From Selaginella tamariscina (taxonomy: Eukaryota > Streptophyta > Lycopodiopsida > Selaginellales > Selaginellaceae), in the NCBI GenBank assembly GCA_003024785.1, contig PUQB01000387.1:131133-195132 (forward strand): 64,000 bases of DNA. Reading direction: 5' to 3'. Numbering within the stretch: the first letter of the stretch is position 1; the number at the start of each line of letters is the position of its first letter. The notes below the pieces were generated by a model. It was not told the DNA's origin. It saw only the letters and a program-made list of their open reading frames with translations, and searched no databases. Both the position numbers and the translations under genes were made by a program. Shown piece by piece: positions 23,761-35,706 of the stretch.

Positions 23761-24594
23761 ACAGTTTAAATCGACTGCAATGCACTGCAGGAAGTTGTTG
23801 GGCATATGCAGCAACAGGCGTTATCGAAGGAATCAACTACCTTAGAACTAGGAGAATGGTCTCCTTGTCTGAACAACAATTAGTGGATTGTCACTCTAAA
23901 AACTGCAATGGGGATTGGACAGATGCTGCTTTCCGCTACATAATAAAGAACAATGGCATCACCACAGAGAGAGATTATCTGTATAATGCTCAAGTTAATA
24001 AATGTGATAAATTGAAGGTAATACGTTACTCAGAATATATATGCTCAACATCTCCTTATTAGCTTAAGCACACTATAGTCCATGGTTTAAAATATATTAG
24101 AGAATAACATATTGATTTAATTTAACTGTGCTTAAAATGCAGGAGGGGCATCATGTAGTAAGAATCAAAAGCGTGCACTATGCCCCTGCAGGTAATGAAG
24201 CAAATATTAAAGCTGTTGTTCAGAGACATCCCATCTCAGTTTACATCAACGGAGGAACACCTGATTTTCAGCTTTATAAAAAAGTACTGTTATTGAATTT
24301 AATGTCATAACTTCGCGTTATATATATACATTATAATATTATATAGTTACTGCAGTGCATAGTAATGATATTTGGTGTAATATAGGGAATTTTTTCTGGG
24401 AATTGTCCGGCAGTAATTAATCATGCAGTTCTCATGATTGGATTTGGAACGGATTGTGCAACAGGGATGGGTTACTGGATAATTAAAAACTCATGGGTAA
24501 AGGGTGGGGTGATAATGGATATGTCAAAATGGCAATGCTAGGAAACGGAGATGGACTGTGTGGAATCAACAAGTATCCAATGTATGCGACTTAG
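23208..24594 (+). pseudogene. papain-type cysteine protease, nearly intact copy (unit 1)
   Basis: Five exons: 23208-23375, 23451-23703, 23791-24017, 24143-24283, 24386-24594. Signal peptide MGIRSCILVFLLLAVSYSSA precedes an I29 inhibitor propeptide (ENLNYINNKNYQKLTYTLGL, NNMADLTNAEFRA). The mature C1A enzyme has active-site Cys in QRSCGSCWAYAATG, His in [10 protein letters not shown] and Asn in IIKNSW. Compared with unit 3, one G is missing after NSW (at about 24495-24498), so the last ~33 residues are replaced and translation stops at 24539-24541. The intact length would be ~332 residues, normal for the family. All three catalytic residues lie before the frameshift, but loss of the WGDNGY strand probably prevents folding. 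Confidence 0.88.
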
Positions 24595-26357
24595 TAAGCC
24601 CATATACCACGACATTGTATATATCCATTTTATAAAATAAATAAAGCAATTGTTTTATTTAGGTCAAAATTAATAATAATGAGAAAATAAGAAATAATGC
24701 AGCAAAGAGGCTCTGTTAATTAGTTATATGGTTGTGACAGTGGATTAAATTCAATAGATTTTACCATATTGATAAAACCTTGTCAAACCTAAATTATATA
24801 GCATATTTATATCTCTTTCTCTCTCGCTCTATATATATACGCAAAGACCTCTAAATTCCTAAGATATAAGGCATATGCAGTACATTCGCTTGTTTTATGA
24901 GTTTACGGATGTATTGGGTTGACGAGCCTGGAACGGATTCATATCTATCACATAGATCAAATTTTACAGCTATTTTTACACATCATCTCAAACTTAAAAA
25001 AGAGAGTGTATCTTTTTATTTAAATTATATATAAGTAATTTAATTAAAAATATTAAATTATATATATCATATTTTATTAAATCATATCAGCAATTTAAAC
25101 TTAAATTTAAAATTATAAATTTTAATATTTTAATTTTAACTTTAAAATCAATAGTGAAATTTTCCACTGTTAATTTAAATATTAAAACAATAGAATTTAT
25201 AAACTTACCTTTGATACTAATAAATAATATCTTTATGTGTGATGAATTCACTATTTTATCATTATTGTCTTGTAATGTCACTATAAATTTGTCATTATTG
25301 CTTTAACCTAATTTGCCTTAACGTTTTAGCAATTGATTTATTTAATCTATCTATAATAATTTAATATGGTACATAATTTATAATCCGCTAAAACATATTT
25401 AAGCTGGATTCTTTAAAAATGTATAAATATAAATCTTATAAATTTTTTATCTTAAATATATGAAAAATAATTTAAAATTCAACTTAATTCTAATCCTCTA
25501 AAGGTCAAAATTATTTCACAAATGAATATAGAGAATGACAGACTCAAGCACAAAAAATATAATCAAGAAAAAATATTGTTTAATTGATGATATCAGTATT
25601 AAACCATTTAGTATAATACTTTTTGAAAGTTTAATATATTTTTTAAAACACAATTAATTAATTAAATATAATTATTTCTGTAATGATGATATAAAGTGGT
25701 TATTATAGTTTTAGTTCATGGTTTTGATCACATTCCATTAATTAAATTAATAAAGTAATTACTTATTCAAAATTTTATTTTTATTATATTTATGTTATAT
25801 ATAAATTATAACTAAAATGGGAATGTCTATAGTCCCATTTCTTAATAATTAATAATTTTAATTATTTAATTAGCATTTTCTAATATTAAAGAAATATTCT
25901 TTAAAATAAAATATGTTTAAAAAAAGAATATTCTTTAGAATATATGTTTGAAGACAGAGTATTCTTTAGAACATTATATATTTTTATAAATGACCATTTA
26001 ATAAATTATACCATTTATGAACCAAAAATTAATAACATTATAAAAATAAAAGGTATTAAGTTATATAATATATTATATTTAAGATTGTATGGGCTTAATA
26101 TAAAAATTATTAAAGAGCATGAGAGGTACATTATATAAATATTGATGTGTTATTAAAACATTAATATTTAAGTATAACTTTAAATAAAAATTTGTACTAG
26201 TAATAATATATAAATAATATACAAAATCCTATATAGTCAATCTTTCATATATTTTTATATATTTATATAGTTAAGTAAATAATTTGGTATTATTATTAAA
26301 AAGTTTATTATAATTATGAATATTAAATATACTATATTTTATAATTTTATAATTGCT
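24595..26357. other. AT-rich spacer between protease and transposase, unit 1
   Basis: About 1.75 kb of very AT-rich DNA, repeated at 30738-32308 and 46046-47870. Near its end (25885-25972) are copies of a ~35-bp repeat containing GAATATTCTTTAGAA. Short open frames here are not conserved between copies. No gene recognised. Confidence 0.65.
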
Positions 26358-27861
26358 TTAAACTTTAGAAAACATACATTCTTTTACAGTTTTGTTAATC
26401 GTGACTTTATCAATGCTTCTTAATATCCACTCATATCGAATGGATTTAACATTTATAAAACATGTTGGGTCTTTTTTATTGGGAAACCATATTTTCTTTA
26501 AGCATCCATTATATCTCTCGTTCTTCTTCTCATGTCGCCTTTTTTGTGGTTTGAACCATGCAACCTTAACCATATTATTTTTTATGATAAATTCATATGT
26601 GTCGATATTTTGACCCATCCAAATAGGCTGATTATATGACACATCTAGAATAATGAGGATTATTATTATTTTTGAAAATCCTTGTAGCAATCAAAGTATG
26701 CTTTAGGTTTTTGATTCTTTTGTTTAACAAAAGTGGTGGGTTTGCACTTTTCACTACTGGCTTCTATATCGTTTGTGCTTATTGATGTCATTTTAATTTC
26801 CTTTCACCACCTTGTTTTAAGCCAAAAAAGGGTGTTGCAATTCTGTACTTATGACAATAAGCCTTCTAACTCTTAAACAATAGTTTCTCAATAGTCAACC
26901 ATATGCTTATATAGTTCTGAATAACCAGTTGCCTTATTAAAATTCTTTGGTATCGATTTTTGAACCTATGCCATATATTTTTTAATGTTATAAATAATAA
27001 GCTCTTGTTCCTTGAGTTGGGCACTCAATGAAATAGGGTCTAGTTGTCCTTCTAAGAAAAGTGGCTTTCCATCCTCTTCACTTTTGAAAAGTATTAAGCC
27101 CTCTTTCGATAACCATTCCTGTTCTGATGGCTGTAACTTGTATTACATAATAAGTATACCATCTCTTATGGAGAAAAAGAATTATAGCGGCACAAGGTGA
27201 CCAATAAAGAATTGCTCCCCTCTTTTATATACTCCTTGAGAAACTTTTTGAAGTCTGGCACCTCAATAACAAGCAAAGCTTTTTTTAAAGATGCAATTTT
27301 CAAAAAGATCCATTATATGCGGTAAGGTAAGTGCACTTGTCTTTTGTAGAATTAGAGACCTTGCTAAAGAACACATCGATATCTTCACGAGTGTGACCAA
27401 CCATAAGAAAACTGAGTGTGATTGTCTTAAACACACCTTTGACAACAAGTATTAACAAGTATACTAATATATATATAAAAAACAAGCTTGAGAAACCCTT
27501 AACTAAAATGATTTACTTATTTTTGTTCTTGCCTGCACAATTATTCATTTATAAAAGTAAATGATGAAGAAGCTTATTTAATGTTAAGGATACATGTACA
27601 TTATTTGAGCTAGATTCTTTAATTGATACAAAACTCTCAGAGCCATTTGTTTTTTGTGCAGGCTGCTGACAATGGCTCTCATATTTCTAAGTAGCCTCAA
27701 GTGTAGATGTGTTTATGAGAGCATTATGTAAAGGTTGACTTCACTTTGAAATCACTCATATGACTTGTTTGTGAATGAGTTTCAAGTTTTTTGAAATACA
27801 TAGCCAACGACCCAATAGTGAAATTGAATTGCTAGACCAATATAGAAGTGAAAAGTGTGTA
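26358..27861 (-). pseudogene. DUF7869-type transposase-like gene, 3' part only (unit 1)
   Basis: Minus strand, C-terminal end at 26358 (SIDKVTINK...ECMFSKV). It retains a diverged VGHTREDIDVFFSKVS at ~27390 and stretches up to the region before MDNCAGENKN, then breaks at ~27861 directly into sacsin exon c of unit 2. It is more diverged than the other copies, with many substitutions and internal deletions. Confidence 0.75.
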
Positions 27862-27872
27862 TGTGTCCATAC

Positions 27873-28771
27873 GTAGTTTAAAGCAGCAATACAAGTGTGT
27901 CCAAAGAGGTATGTGTATTGCCTTCTTATATCCATATTGGATATGTACGTCAGCTTGATTATATATATATATATATATATATATGCAATGCAGGAGAAAG
28001 TGAATGATATGGGAGCTGTTGGATATGCACAAGCTATTAAGGATATATTGACATCAATGGGTTTGCCTCCCAGTCTTGAGAAACAGTCTTTGCTGGAACA
28101 CACACTCTCACTCCAACAACAACTAAGTTCTACACACGGTTTTCTCCTCAAAGAACAGGTTGGGCGTGTGTTGACATTCATGTTTCAGTATAGCTATCTT
28201 CTGCGTGTGTCATGTTACGTATATACCTCCCAGTATAAATTATAAAAATATGGACAATATGTTATGGTATGTGCGTGTCGTAGTGTTGTGTATATGGACA
28301 ATATGTTATGGTGTGCATATGGATGTACGAATGCATATATATTATTATATGTATGTTTGTATATGGACTTTCTTAGACTTCTTCACACACACACGTACCT
28401 ATACATGTACACATGCACGTACTCTTTGCTTAACTTAATTTGACCACGCTATTAAAATATCCGTTTGAATATAGTACATGTATAACGCGTTTGTGTGAAA
28501 CTATGAGAAAATTATTACTAAACTCATCTCTCTCTCACGCACGCGCGCACACACACACTGTATGTATATTGCAGGATAGAGCGGATGCAGCCACACGTGA
28601 GGTGGAGACGGTGAAATTTGCGTGGACGTGCAGAATATGCTGAGTTCAGAAGTAGATACCTTAATAGTCCCATGTGGCCATGTGACGTGTCAGAGGTGCT
28701 CTTCAGCAGTGTCCAGGTGTCCATTTTGTCGACGGACTGTAAACACTGTTCATAGAATGTATAAACCTTAA
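27873..28771 (+). pseudogene. sacsin-like C-terminal RING region, copy 2
   Basis: Starts inside exon c (27873-27908), then exon d 27994-28158 and exon e 28575-28771. Exons a and b are gone. The donor after exon d has become 'gttggg' through a small deletion. In exon e one C is missing, so the RING start reads CRIC then stop. The rest of the C3HC4 pattern (CGHVTCQRC...CPFC) is still visible in another frame. Confidence 0.82.
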
Positions 28772-29297
28772 ACCGTAATACACCTTTCTTATTAAATTAA
28801 ATTTTTGAAGTACATTAATATTTTAAAATATTACACATGATTCTCAGGACGTTATGACTTGAGCACCTCATATGCGGTTTGAATAAAATATTTAGCATTT
28901 TTATAATATTGATTTAATTAATTAGTTTTTTTCAATATACAAATGGCTTCATATCATACAGTTTAGTTTAGATGTATATAAACCAACATATATATAATCA
29001 ATTCGAAGGAAGACATAATGTTAAATTGAAAATAACTTAAACGCCGTAAATATTAAATAAAAATATAATAAATATAAATTAAATACTTATATATAATAGG
29101 TGCCACGTTAACTCTTACCATGGGATTTTGCAACTCCCACGCAGGCATGCATGAACAACACATCGTTGTTGACGTGCATTAAAACCAAATATTATAATAC
29201 GCGTAATCAAATGATCAAAAAGCTATAAAAGAATCCCCCCCCCCCTTTTTTTCCCTCGAAGAATCAGTTGTGTGGGTTTTTATGTGCTAGGTTTTCC
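28772..29297 (+). promoter_or_regulatory. presumed LRR promoter, unit 2
   Basis: Same spacer as 20751-21252 but lacking the 'cctacgtggg' box (here 'accatgggattttg'), with a partial dyad 'ttgttgacgtgc' kept at ~29163. A C-run/T-run at about 29236-29253 is followed by 'gaagaatcagttgtgtggg', which unit 1 lacks. Confidence 0.35.
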
Positions 29298-30360
29298 ATG
29301 GCTATGGCTATCAAGGTCCCTCTTTCTCTTGTTTTCTTGGGTTTCCTTCTTTCAGGATCTCATGCCACTCCAAACCAGGACGGTATACTCAGCGCGTGTG
29401 TGTGTGTGTGTGTGCGTGCGTGTGTGAGTGAGAGAGAGAGACTGTGTGTGCGGTGCGTGTATGCAAGAGGAGAGAGAGATTGACCTTTTGTATTTTTTTC
29501 TTTTTGTGTTTCAGTTGTTGCTCTTGCCACCTTCAAGGCATGTGTTGAGGATCCATCCAACGCGCTAAAATCCTGGGATGCCACATCCTTTGACGCCTGC
29601 ACTTTTATCCATGTCACATGTGATGAGGACAACACAGTCGTAGGAGTGTAAGTGCTACAACAGTGTGTGTGTGTGTGTGAAAGAGAGAGCTATGTACGTC
29701 TCTGTGCACTGCATGTGTGTGTGTGTGAGAGAGAGAGATCTTATGTGTCTGTGCATTGCATGTGTGTGTGAGAAAGAGAGAGAGGCATCTATATGTCTGT
29801 GCACTGCATGTGTGTGTGTGTTGTATGTGATAGAGAAGAGAGAGAGCTCTGTATGTGTCTGTGCACTGCATGTGTGCGTGATAACTGTGTTTGTATGTGT
29901 GTGTGTGTGTGGTGATGTAGTATTGTGTATATTTACCAGGGCACTGCGGGATTATCAACTTTCAGGGACTATACCATCTGAGCTAGCGAATCTGCAGAAT
30001 CTGCAGTCTTTGTAAGTATTATTTCTTTGTGTACATTCTTTCTCTCATACTTAATATGCAGATACATTGGCAAGAATAATTTTTCTGGGTCAATACCACA
30101 ATCCCTGGCTTCACTCTCCAAGCTAACCTACTTGTGAGTATACGCTTTTTCATTATATAATAATAATAATAGCATATATATTTAACGTTCGGGGCCATCC
30201 ATAATAATATATGTGTGAGCCGATAGAATATAATGATCCATGTTTGCAGTGATGTTTCGTTTAACAAGCTATCAGGGCCAATTCCCACCGGTGGTCCGTT
30301 TGATAACTTCCCTGCAAGAAGGTCTAACCTAGTTATTATGCTTTCTCTCTCCTCTCTCTC

Positions 30361-30393
<33 letters not shown>

Positions 30394-30487
30394 ATATGCA
30401 TGTTCCTGCAGTTTTGCTGGGAACCCGGGATTATGCGGAAAGAAGATTGGCAAGCCATGCCACAGCCGCCGACTTCTGGCTGAGTAG
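29298..30487 (+). CDS. secreted SERK-like LRR protein, copy 2
   Basis: Exons 29298-29382, 29515-29647, 29940-30011, 30062-30133, 30250-30321, 30412-30487, all with GT/AG borders and the same phases as copy 1; 169 residues. Differences from copy 1 are few: A to T in LSKLTYL, plus silent changes. No frameshift or stop. The protease that follows this gene in units 1 and 3 is deleted here. Confidence 0.87.
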
Positions 30488-30696
30488 TTAGATGTCTAGG
30501 TGATTATGGTTTAAGTAGCATGTGTTAATAAAGCATAATCCATGGATTAGTGGAGCACAGTTTACTGTGTAAACATTATATTATATATACATAAATGTGT
30601 GTGTGTGTGATATAGTATAGAACTTTTGAAGTGTTGAAAGGTTAACAATGTATCCATCCAGTTGTTTACTCTTTTATACTAAAGAGAGAGCTGTTT

Positions 30697-30737
<41 letters not shown>

Positions 30738-32308
30738 GCAAAGACCTCTAAATTCCTAAGATATAAGGCATATGCAGTACATTCGCTTGTTTTATGAGTT
30801 TACGGATGTATTGGGTTGATGAACCTGAAACGGATTCATATCTATCACATAGATCAAAATATACTCATTTTACAGCTATTTTTACGCATCATCTCAAACT
30901 TAAAACAGAGAGTGTATCTTTTTATTTTAAATTATATATAAAGTAATTTAATTAAAAATATTAAATTATATATATTATATTTTATTAAAGCAATTTAAAC
31001 TTAAATTTAAAACTATAAATTTAAATATTTTAATTTTAACTTTAAAATCAATAGTGAGATTTTTCACTGTTAATTTAAATATTAAAACAATAGAATTTAT
31101 AAACTTACCTTTGATACTAATAAATAATATCTATGTGTGATGAATTCACTAGTTTATCATTATTGTTTTGTAATGTCACTATAAATTTGTCATTATTGCT
31201 TTAACTAATTTGCCTTAACGTTTTAGCAATTGATTTTATTTAATCTATCTATAATAATACAATGTGGTACATAATTTATAATCCGCCAAAACATATTTAA
31301 GTTGGATTCTTAAAAATGAATCTTATAAAAACATTTATCTTTAAAAATGTATAAATATAAATCTTATAAAAAATTTATTTTAAATATATGAAAAAAAATT
31401 TCAAAATTCAACTTAATTCTAATCCTCTAAAGGTTAAAATTATTTCACAAATGAATATAGAGAATGACAGACTCAAGCACAAAAAATATAAAATCTTGTT
31501 TAATTGATGATATCAGTATTAAACCATTTAGTATAATACTTTTTGAAAGTTTAATATATTTTTTAAAGCACAATTTAATTAATTAAATACAATTATTTAT
31601 ATAATGATGATATAAAGTGGTTATTATAGTTTTAGTTCATGGTTTTGATCACATTCCATTAATTAAATTAATAAAGTGATTACTTATTCAAAGTTTTTTT
31701 TTATTATATTTATGTTATGTGTAAATTATAACTAAAATGGGAATGTCCATAGTCCCATTTCTTAATAATTAGTAATTTTAGTTATTTAATTAGCATTTTA
31801 ATATTAAAGAAATATTCTTTAAAAAATATATTTAAAGAAAAATATTCTTTTAAATATATGTTTAAAGAAAAATTCTTTAGAATATATGTTTAAAGAAAGA
31901 ATATTCTTTAAAATATATGTTTGAAGACAGAATATTCTTTAGAACATTATATTTTTATAATTGACCCTTTAATTATATCATTCATGGATAAAAATTAATA
32001 ACATTATAAAAGTAGAAGGTATTAAGTTATATAATATATTATATTTAAGATTGCATGGGCCTAATATAAACATTATTAAAGAGAATGAGAGGTACATTAT
32101 ATAAATATTAATGTTGTTATTAAAATATTAATATTTAAATATAACATTAATTAAAAATTTATACTAGTAATAATATATATATAATATACAAAATCCTATA
32201 TAGTCAATCTTCCATATCTTTTTATAAATTTATATAGTTAAGTAAACAATTTAGTACTATTATTAAAAAGTTTATTATAATTATATATTTTATAATTTTG
32301 TAATTGCT
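30488..32308. other. LRR flank fused to AT-rich spacer, protease lost
   Basis: The LRR 3' flank runs to about 30698, then a (GA)n tract at 30699-30736 joins directly to 'gcaaagacctctaaattcc', which in unit 1 lies at 24841 beyond the protease. About 2.2 kb including the whole protease is therefore missing. The rest is the AT-rich spacer, with an expanded set of ~35-bp repeats at 31803-31948. No gene. Confidence 0.7.
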
Positions 32309-34896
32309 TTAAGCTTCAGAAAACATACATTCTCTTGCATTTTTATTAATTGTAACTTTATCAATACTTCTTGACATCCACCCATATCGAATGGATTTAA
32401 CATTTATAAAATGTGCTGGGTCTTTTTAATTGGGAGACCATATTTTCTTTAGGCATCCATTATATCTTTCGTTCTCCTTCTTATGTCGCCTTTTTTGTAG
32501 TTTGAACTATGCAACCTTAACTATATTATTTTTTGTGATAAATTTAGGTGTGTTGATAATTTGATCCATCCAAATAGACTGATTATATGACACATCTGGA
32601 GTAATGAAGACCATCACTAGTTTTTGAAGATCCTTGCAACAATCAAAGTATGCTTTAGGTTTTTGGTTCCTTTGTCCAACAATGTGTGGGGTTTGCACTT
32701 TCACATCACTACTGACTTCTATGCTCATTGATGTCATTTCAATCTCCTTTCACCACCTTGTTTTAGGCTAAAAAAGTGTTATAATTATGTACTTGTGACA
32801 ATAGGCATTGTTTTCCAATAGTCGACCACATGCTTATATAGTTTTGAATAACTAGTTGCCTTATCAGAATTCTTTGGTATCGATTTTTGAACCCATGCCA
32901 CATATTTTTGATGTCATCAATAATAAGTTCTTGTTCCTTGAGCTAGGCACTCAATGGAATAGGGTCTGGTTGTCCTTATGGGAGAAGTGGCTTTCCATCC
33001 TCTCCACTTTTGAAGAGCAATAAGCCCTCTTTCGGTAACCACTCCTGTTCTGATGGTTGTAACTTGTACTGCATAATAGGTATACCATCTCTTATGAAGA
33101 AAAAAAATTGTAGCAACACAAGATGACCAACTAAAGAATCGCTCCCCTCTTTGATATACTCTTTAAGAAACTTTTTGAAGTCTGGCACCTTAGTCATAAG
33201 CAAAGCACAATTTTTTTTGGAGATGCAATTTTCGAAAAGATCCATCATATGTGGTAAGGTAAGTGCACTTGTCCTTTTTCTAGAGTTGGAGACCTTGTTA
33301 AAGAATGCATCAATATCTTCTTGAGTGTGACCAACCATAAGGAAACTGAGTGTGATTGTCTCAAACACACCTTTGGCAACAAGCATTGACAAGTATGCTA
33401 GTACATATCTAGAAAATAAAAGCTTGAGAAACCCTTAACTAAAATGATTTACCTATTTTTGTTCTCACCTGCACAATTATCCATCTGTAAAAGCAAATAA
33501 CGAGGAAACTTATTTGATGTTAAGGACACATGTACACTATTTGAGCTAGATCTCTCCACTGAACCAAAACTCTCAGGGCCATTGTCAATGCCTCTCATAT
33601 TCTCAAGTAACCTTAAGTACATACGTGTTCATGAGAGCATTATGTAAATGTATAAGTGTCACACTTGGAAAAGCTAGAGTGTTTTGTAATCTCCACATCT
33701 TTAAAATGAGTATTCCATATGTTGTTAAAGGTACCAGTGCAGATTGTTTGGAGCCCCATCAAACTGAGGCACTTGTTCACATGTTTACACAGCTTCAATT
33801 GAGTGTAGATTGAAGGCAAAACCTTGACTTGACCCCTGCATTTGTGGTTTGGCATTTGTGAGGCATCCTATCTGCCTTGAGTATCTCTATGGCTGCCATA
33901 ATGTGAGAGCGGGTTTTGACCATGTAAGTGTTCCCATGTCTTGAGGTGTGTGCTCCATCTAGCCACTCATCCCTCTGGCGGTAGAACGTGGTCTTTTGAA
34001 TCTCGTATATAGTGTACTAAGCTTTGAAGCAAATGGTCACCTTATTAAATACCATGGATGTACTTTAATAACATGTGTCGAAGTCCATTCCATCAATACA
34101 CCCAGCTAGTGCAGCATATACAAACTCATGCCTTTACTTTTGGGTGAGCATACGAAAGGCATGACTACATTGGTAATTTTATTCCGGTTTGCCATATGAC
34201 AACACTTCTTCTTGCAGCAGTCAATCATGGAAATGTTAGTAATACTTGCTGAAGATGTAAGATCCATCTTGACCCTCTTGCCAGAACTTGCAGGGGCAGA
34301 TATGCAACCCATGAATCGCCTTTTTCTTACTATAAGACCAATGTAAGGAACCTCTTCAAATATTCCGAGTTGTTATTATTAAAATCCAACTCTAAATATG
34401 TTGAACCATCTCACTATTTTAATTCAAATGTTTGCCACCTCACAAGGGATCTAGGATGCAATGTGCCATTAGGTGAAACCTCTGTCACAACTACACTCAT
34501 GAAGTAGGCCCCTAGTTTCTCTTCTGATATGGCTTCCATTGGATTTATAGCTGTGACGATGCCTCTTTCAACCTCGATCTCATGAAGAAAGAGAATCACC
34601 TCATCCATCACAACAGGCAAGCCACCATCTGGTGAACTCGTACTGCTATTTGTTTATGACTTTACATATTCTGTGTCAGCCTTGACTTCATCCACATTCC
34701 ATAATACAGAAGAACCCTCTTCAAATTCCATTTTAGGAACCTCAACATGCTTGCAAATGGTGTTCATCCATACATACATACAAGATCCTTGGGCAATATT
34801 GTGACATGATGCATTATCATCTCGAACTTCCACAATTCTAGTGCCAACTATTTTGTTGTTCTGAAGAAGACATACTTTATCTCCAGTATTAAACAT
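32309..34896 (-). pseudogene. DUF7869-type transposase-like gene (unit 2)
   Basis: Minus strand from MFNTGDKVCLLQNN (34896) through the middle domain (LPVVMDEVILFLHEIEVERG at ~34615), a shortened Cys-rich part, and MVGHTQEDIDAFFNKVSNS (~33320) to ECMFSEA near 32309. About 650 bp of the central region (RRRDEWLDG to KCDTC and beyond) is reduced by deletions, and frames change several times. Confidence 0.78.
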
Positions 34897-35047
34897 ATTG
34901 TCCTGCACATAAATAATTATGTTATTTATGATATCTGTTTATGCAATATTTTTAAAAAATTTAAATCAAGGGTGCTTAATATATATGCGTGTGCAATAAT
35001 ATATAATTATGTATAAGTATAGATTATCATGCTTGATTAATACAATT

Positions 35048-35706
35048 GGTGGTGGGATTAATCCCGCCACCCCTTCCCCACCTAATAGAATGGTGGATGG
35101 GATTAATCCCGCCCACGACTCCCTCCGACGAGGAAGAGTCAAGAATTAATCCCGTCGCCGACTCTTCTTTGTCAGAGGGAGTCGGCGGGATTAATCCCAC
35201 CATCGACTCCCTCCGACGAGGAAGAGTTGGTGAGATTAATCCCGCCACCGGCTTTTCCTCATTGGAGAGAGTCGACAAGATTAATCCCGCTGCTAACTCC
35301 CTCCGATAAGGAAGAGTCGATGAGATTAATCCCATCAGCAAATCCTTCCAACGAGGAAGAGTCGGCGGGATTAATCCGCCCACAACTCTAAGATTTTAGA
35401 GAGATTTCAAAGGGGTAGCGGGATTAATCCTGCCAATGCTTCCCTGCCTTTTAAATTGATGGACGGGATAAATCCTGCTCATAAATATCTAAAACAGGAA
35501 AGTGGTGGCGGGATTAATCCGCCACCCCTTCTTTGCCTCTTAGAATGGTGGGCGGGATTAATCCCGCCGCCCTATTTAAGAAGTGGAGAAGTATTGTCCA
35601 AATTAATCCCGCCATAGCTTCCTTATTTTAAAGAGTTGTGGATGGGATTAATCCCGCCACCTTTTCTAAAAAGCGAAAAAGAAATAGCCGGATTAATCCC
35701 GTCACT
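35048..35706. repeat. array of GGCGGGATTAATCCCGCC palindromes, copy 3
   Basis: About 15 sites with the ATTAATC core, spacers as in copies 1 and 2. It lies between the transposase start (34896) and the C segment. Repetitive open frames on both strands (GLIPPTLPR, DEEESA type) follow from the repeat period and are not genes. Confidence 0.88.

Noticed and set aside
24143..24310. Separate small gene in the EGHHVVRIKS frame
   Set aside because: It is exon 4 of the cysteine protease, with acceptor and donor in the expected places.
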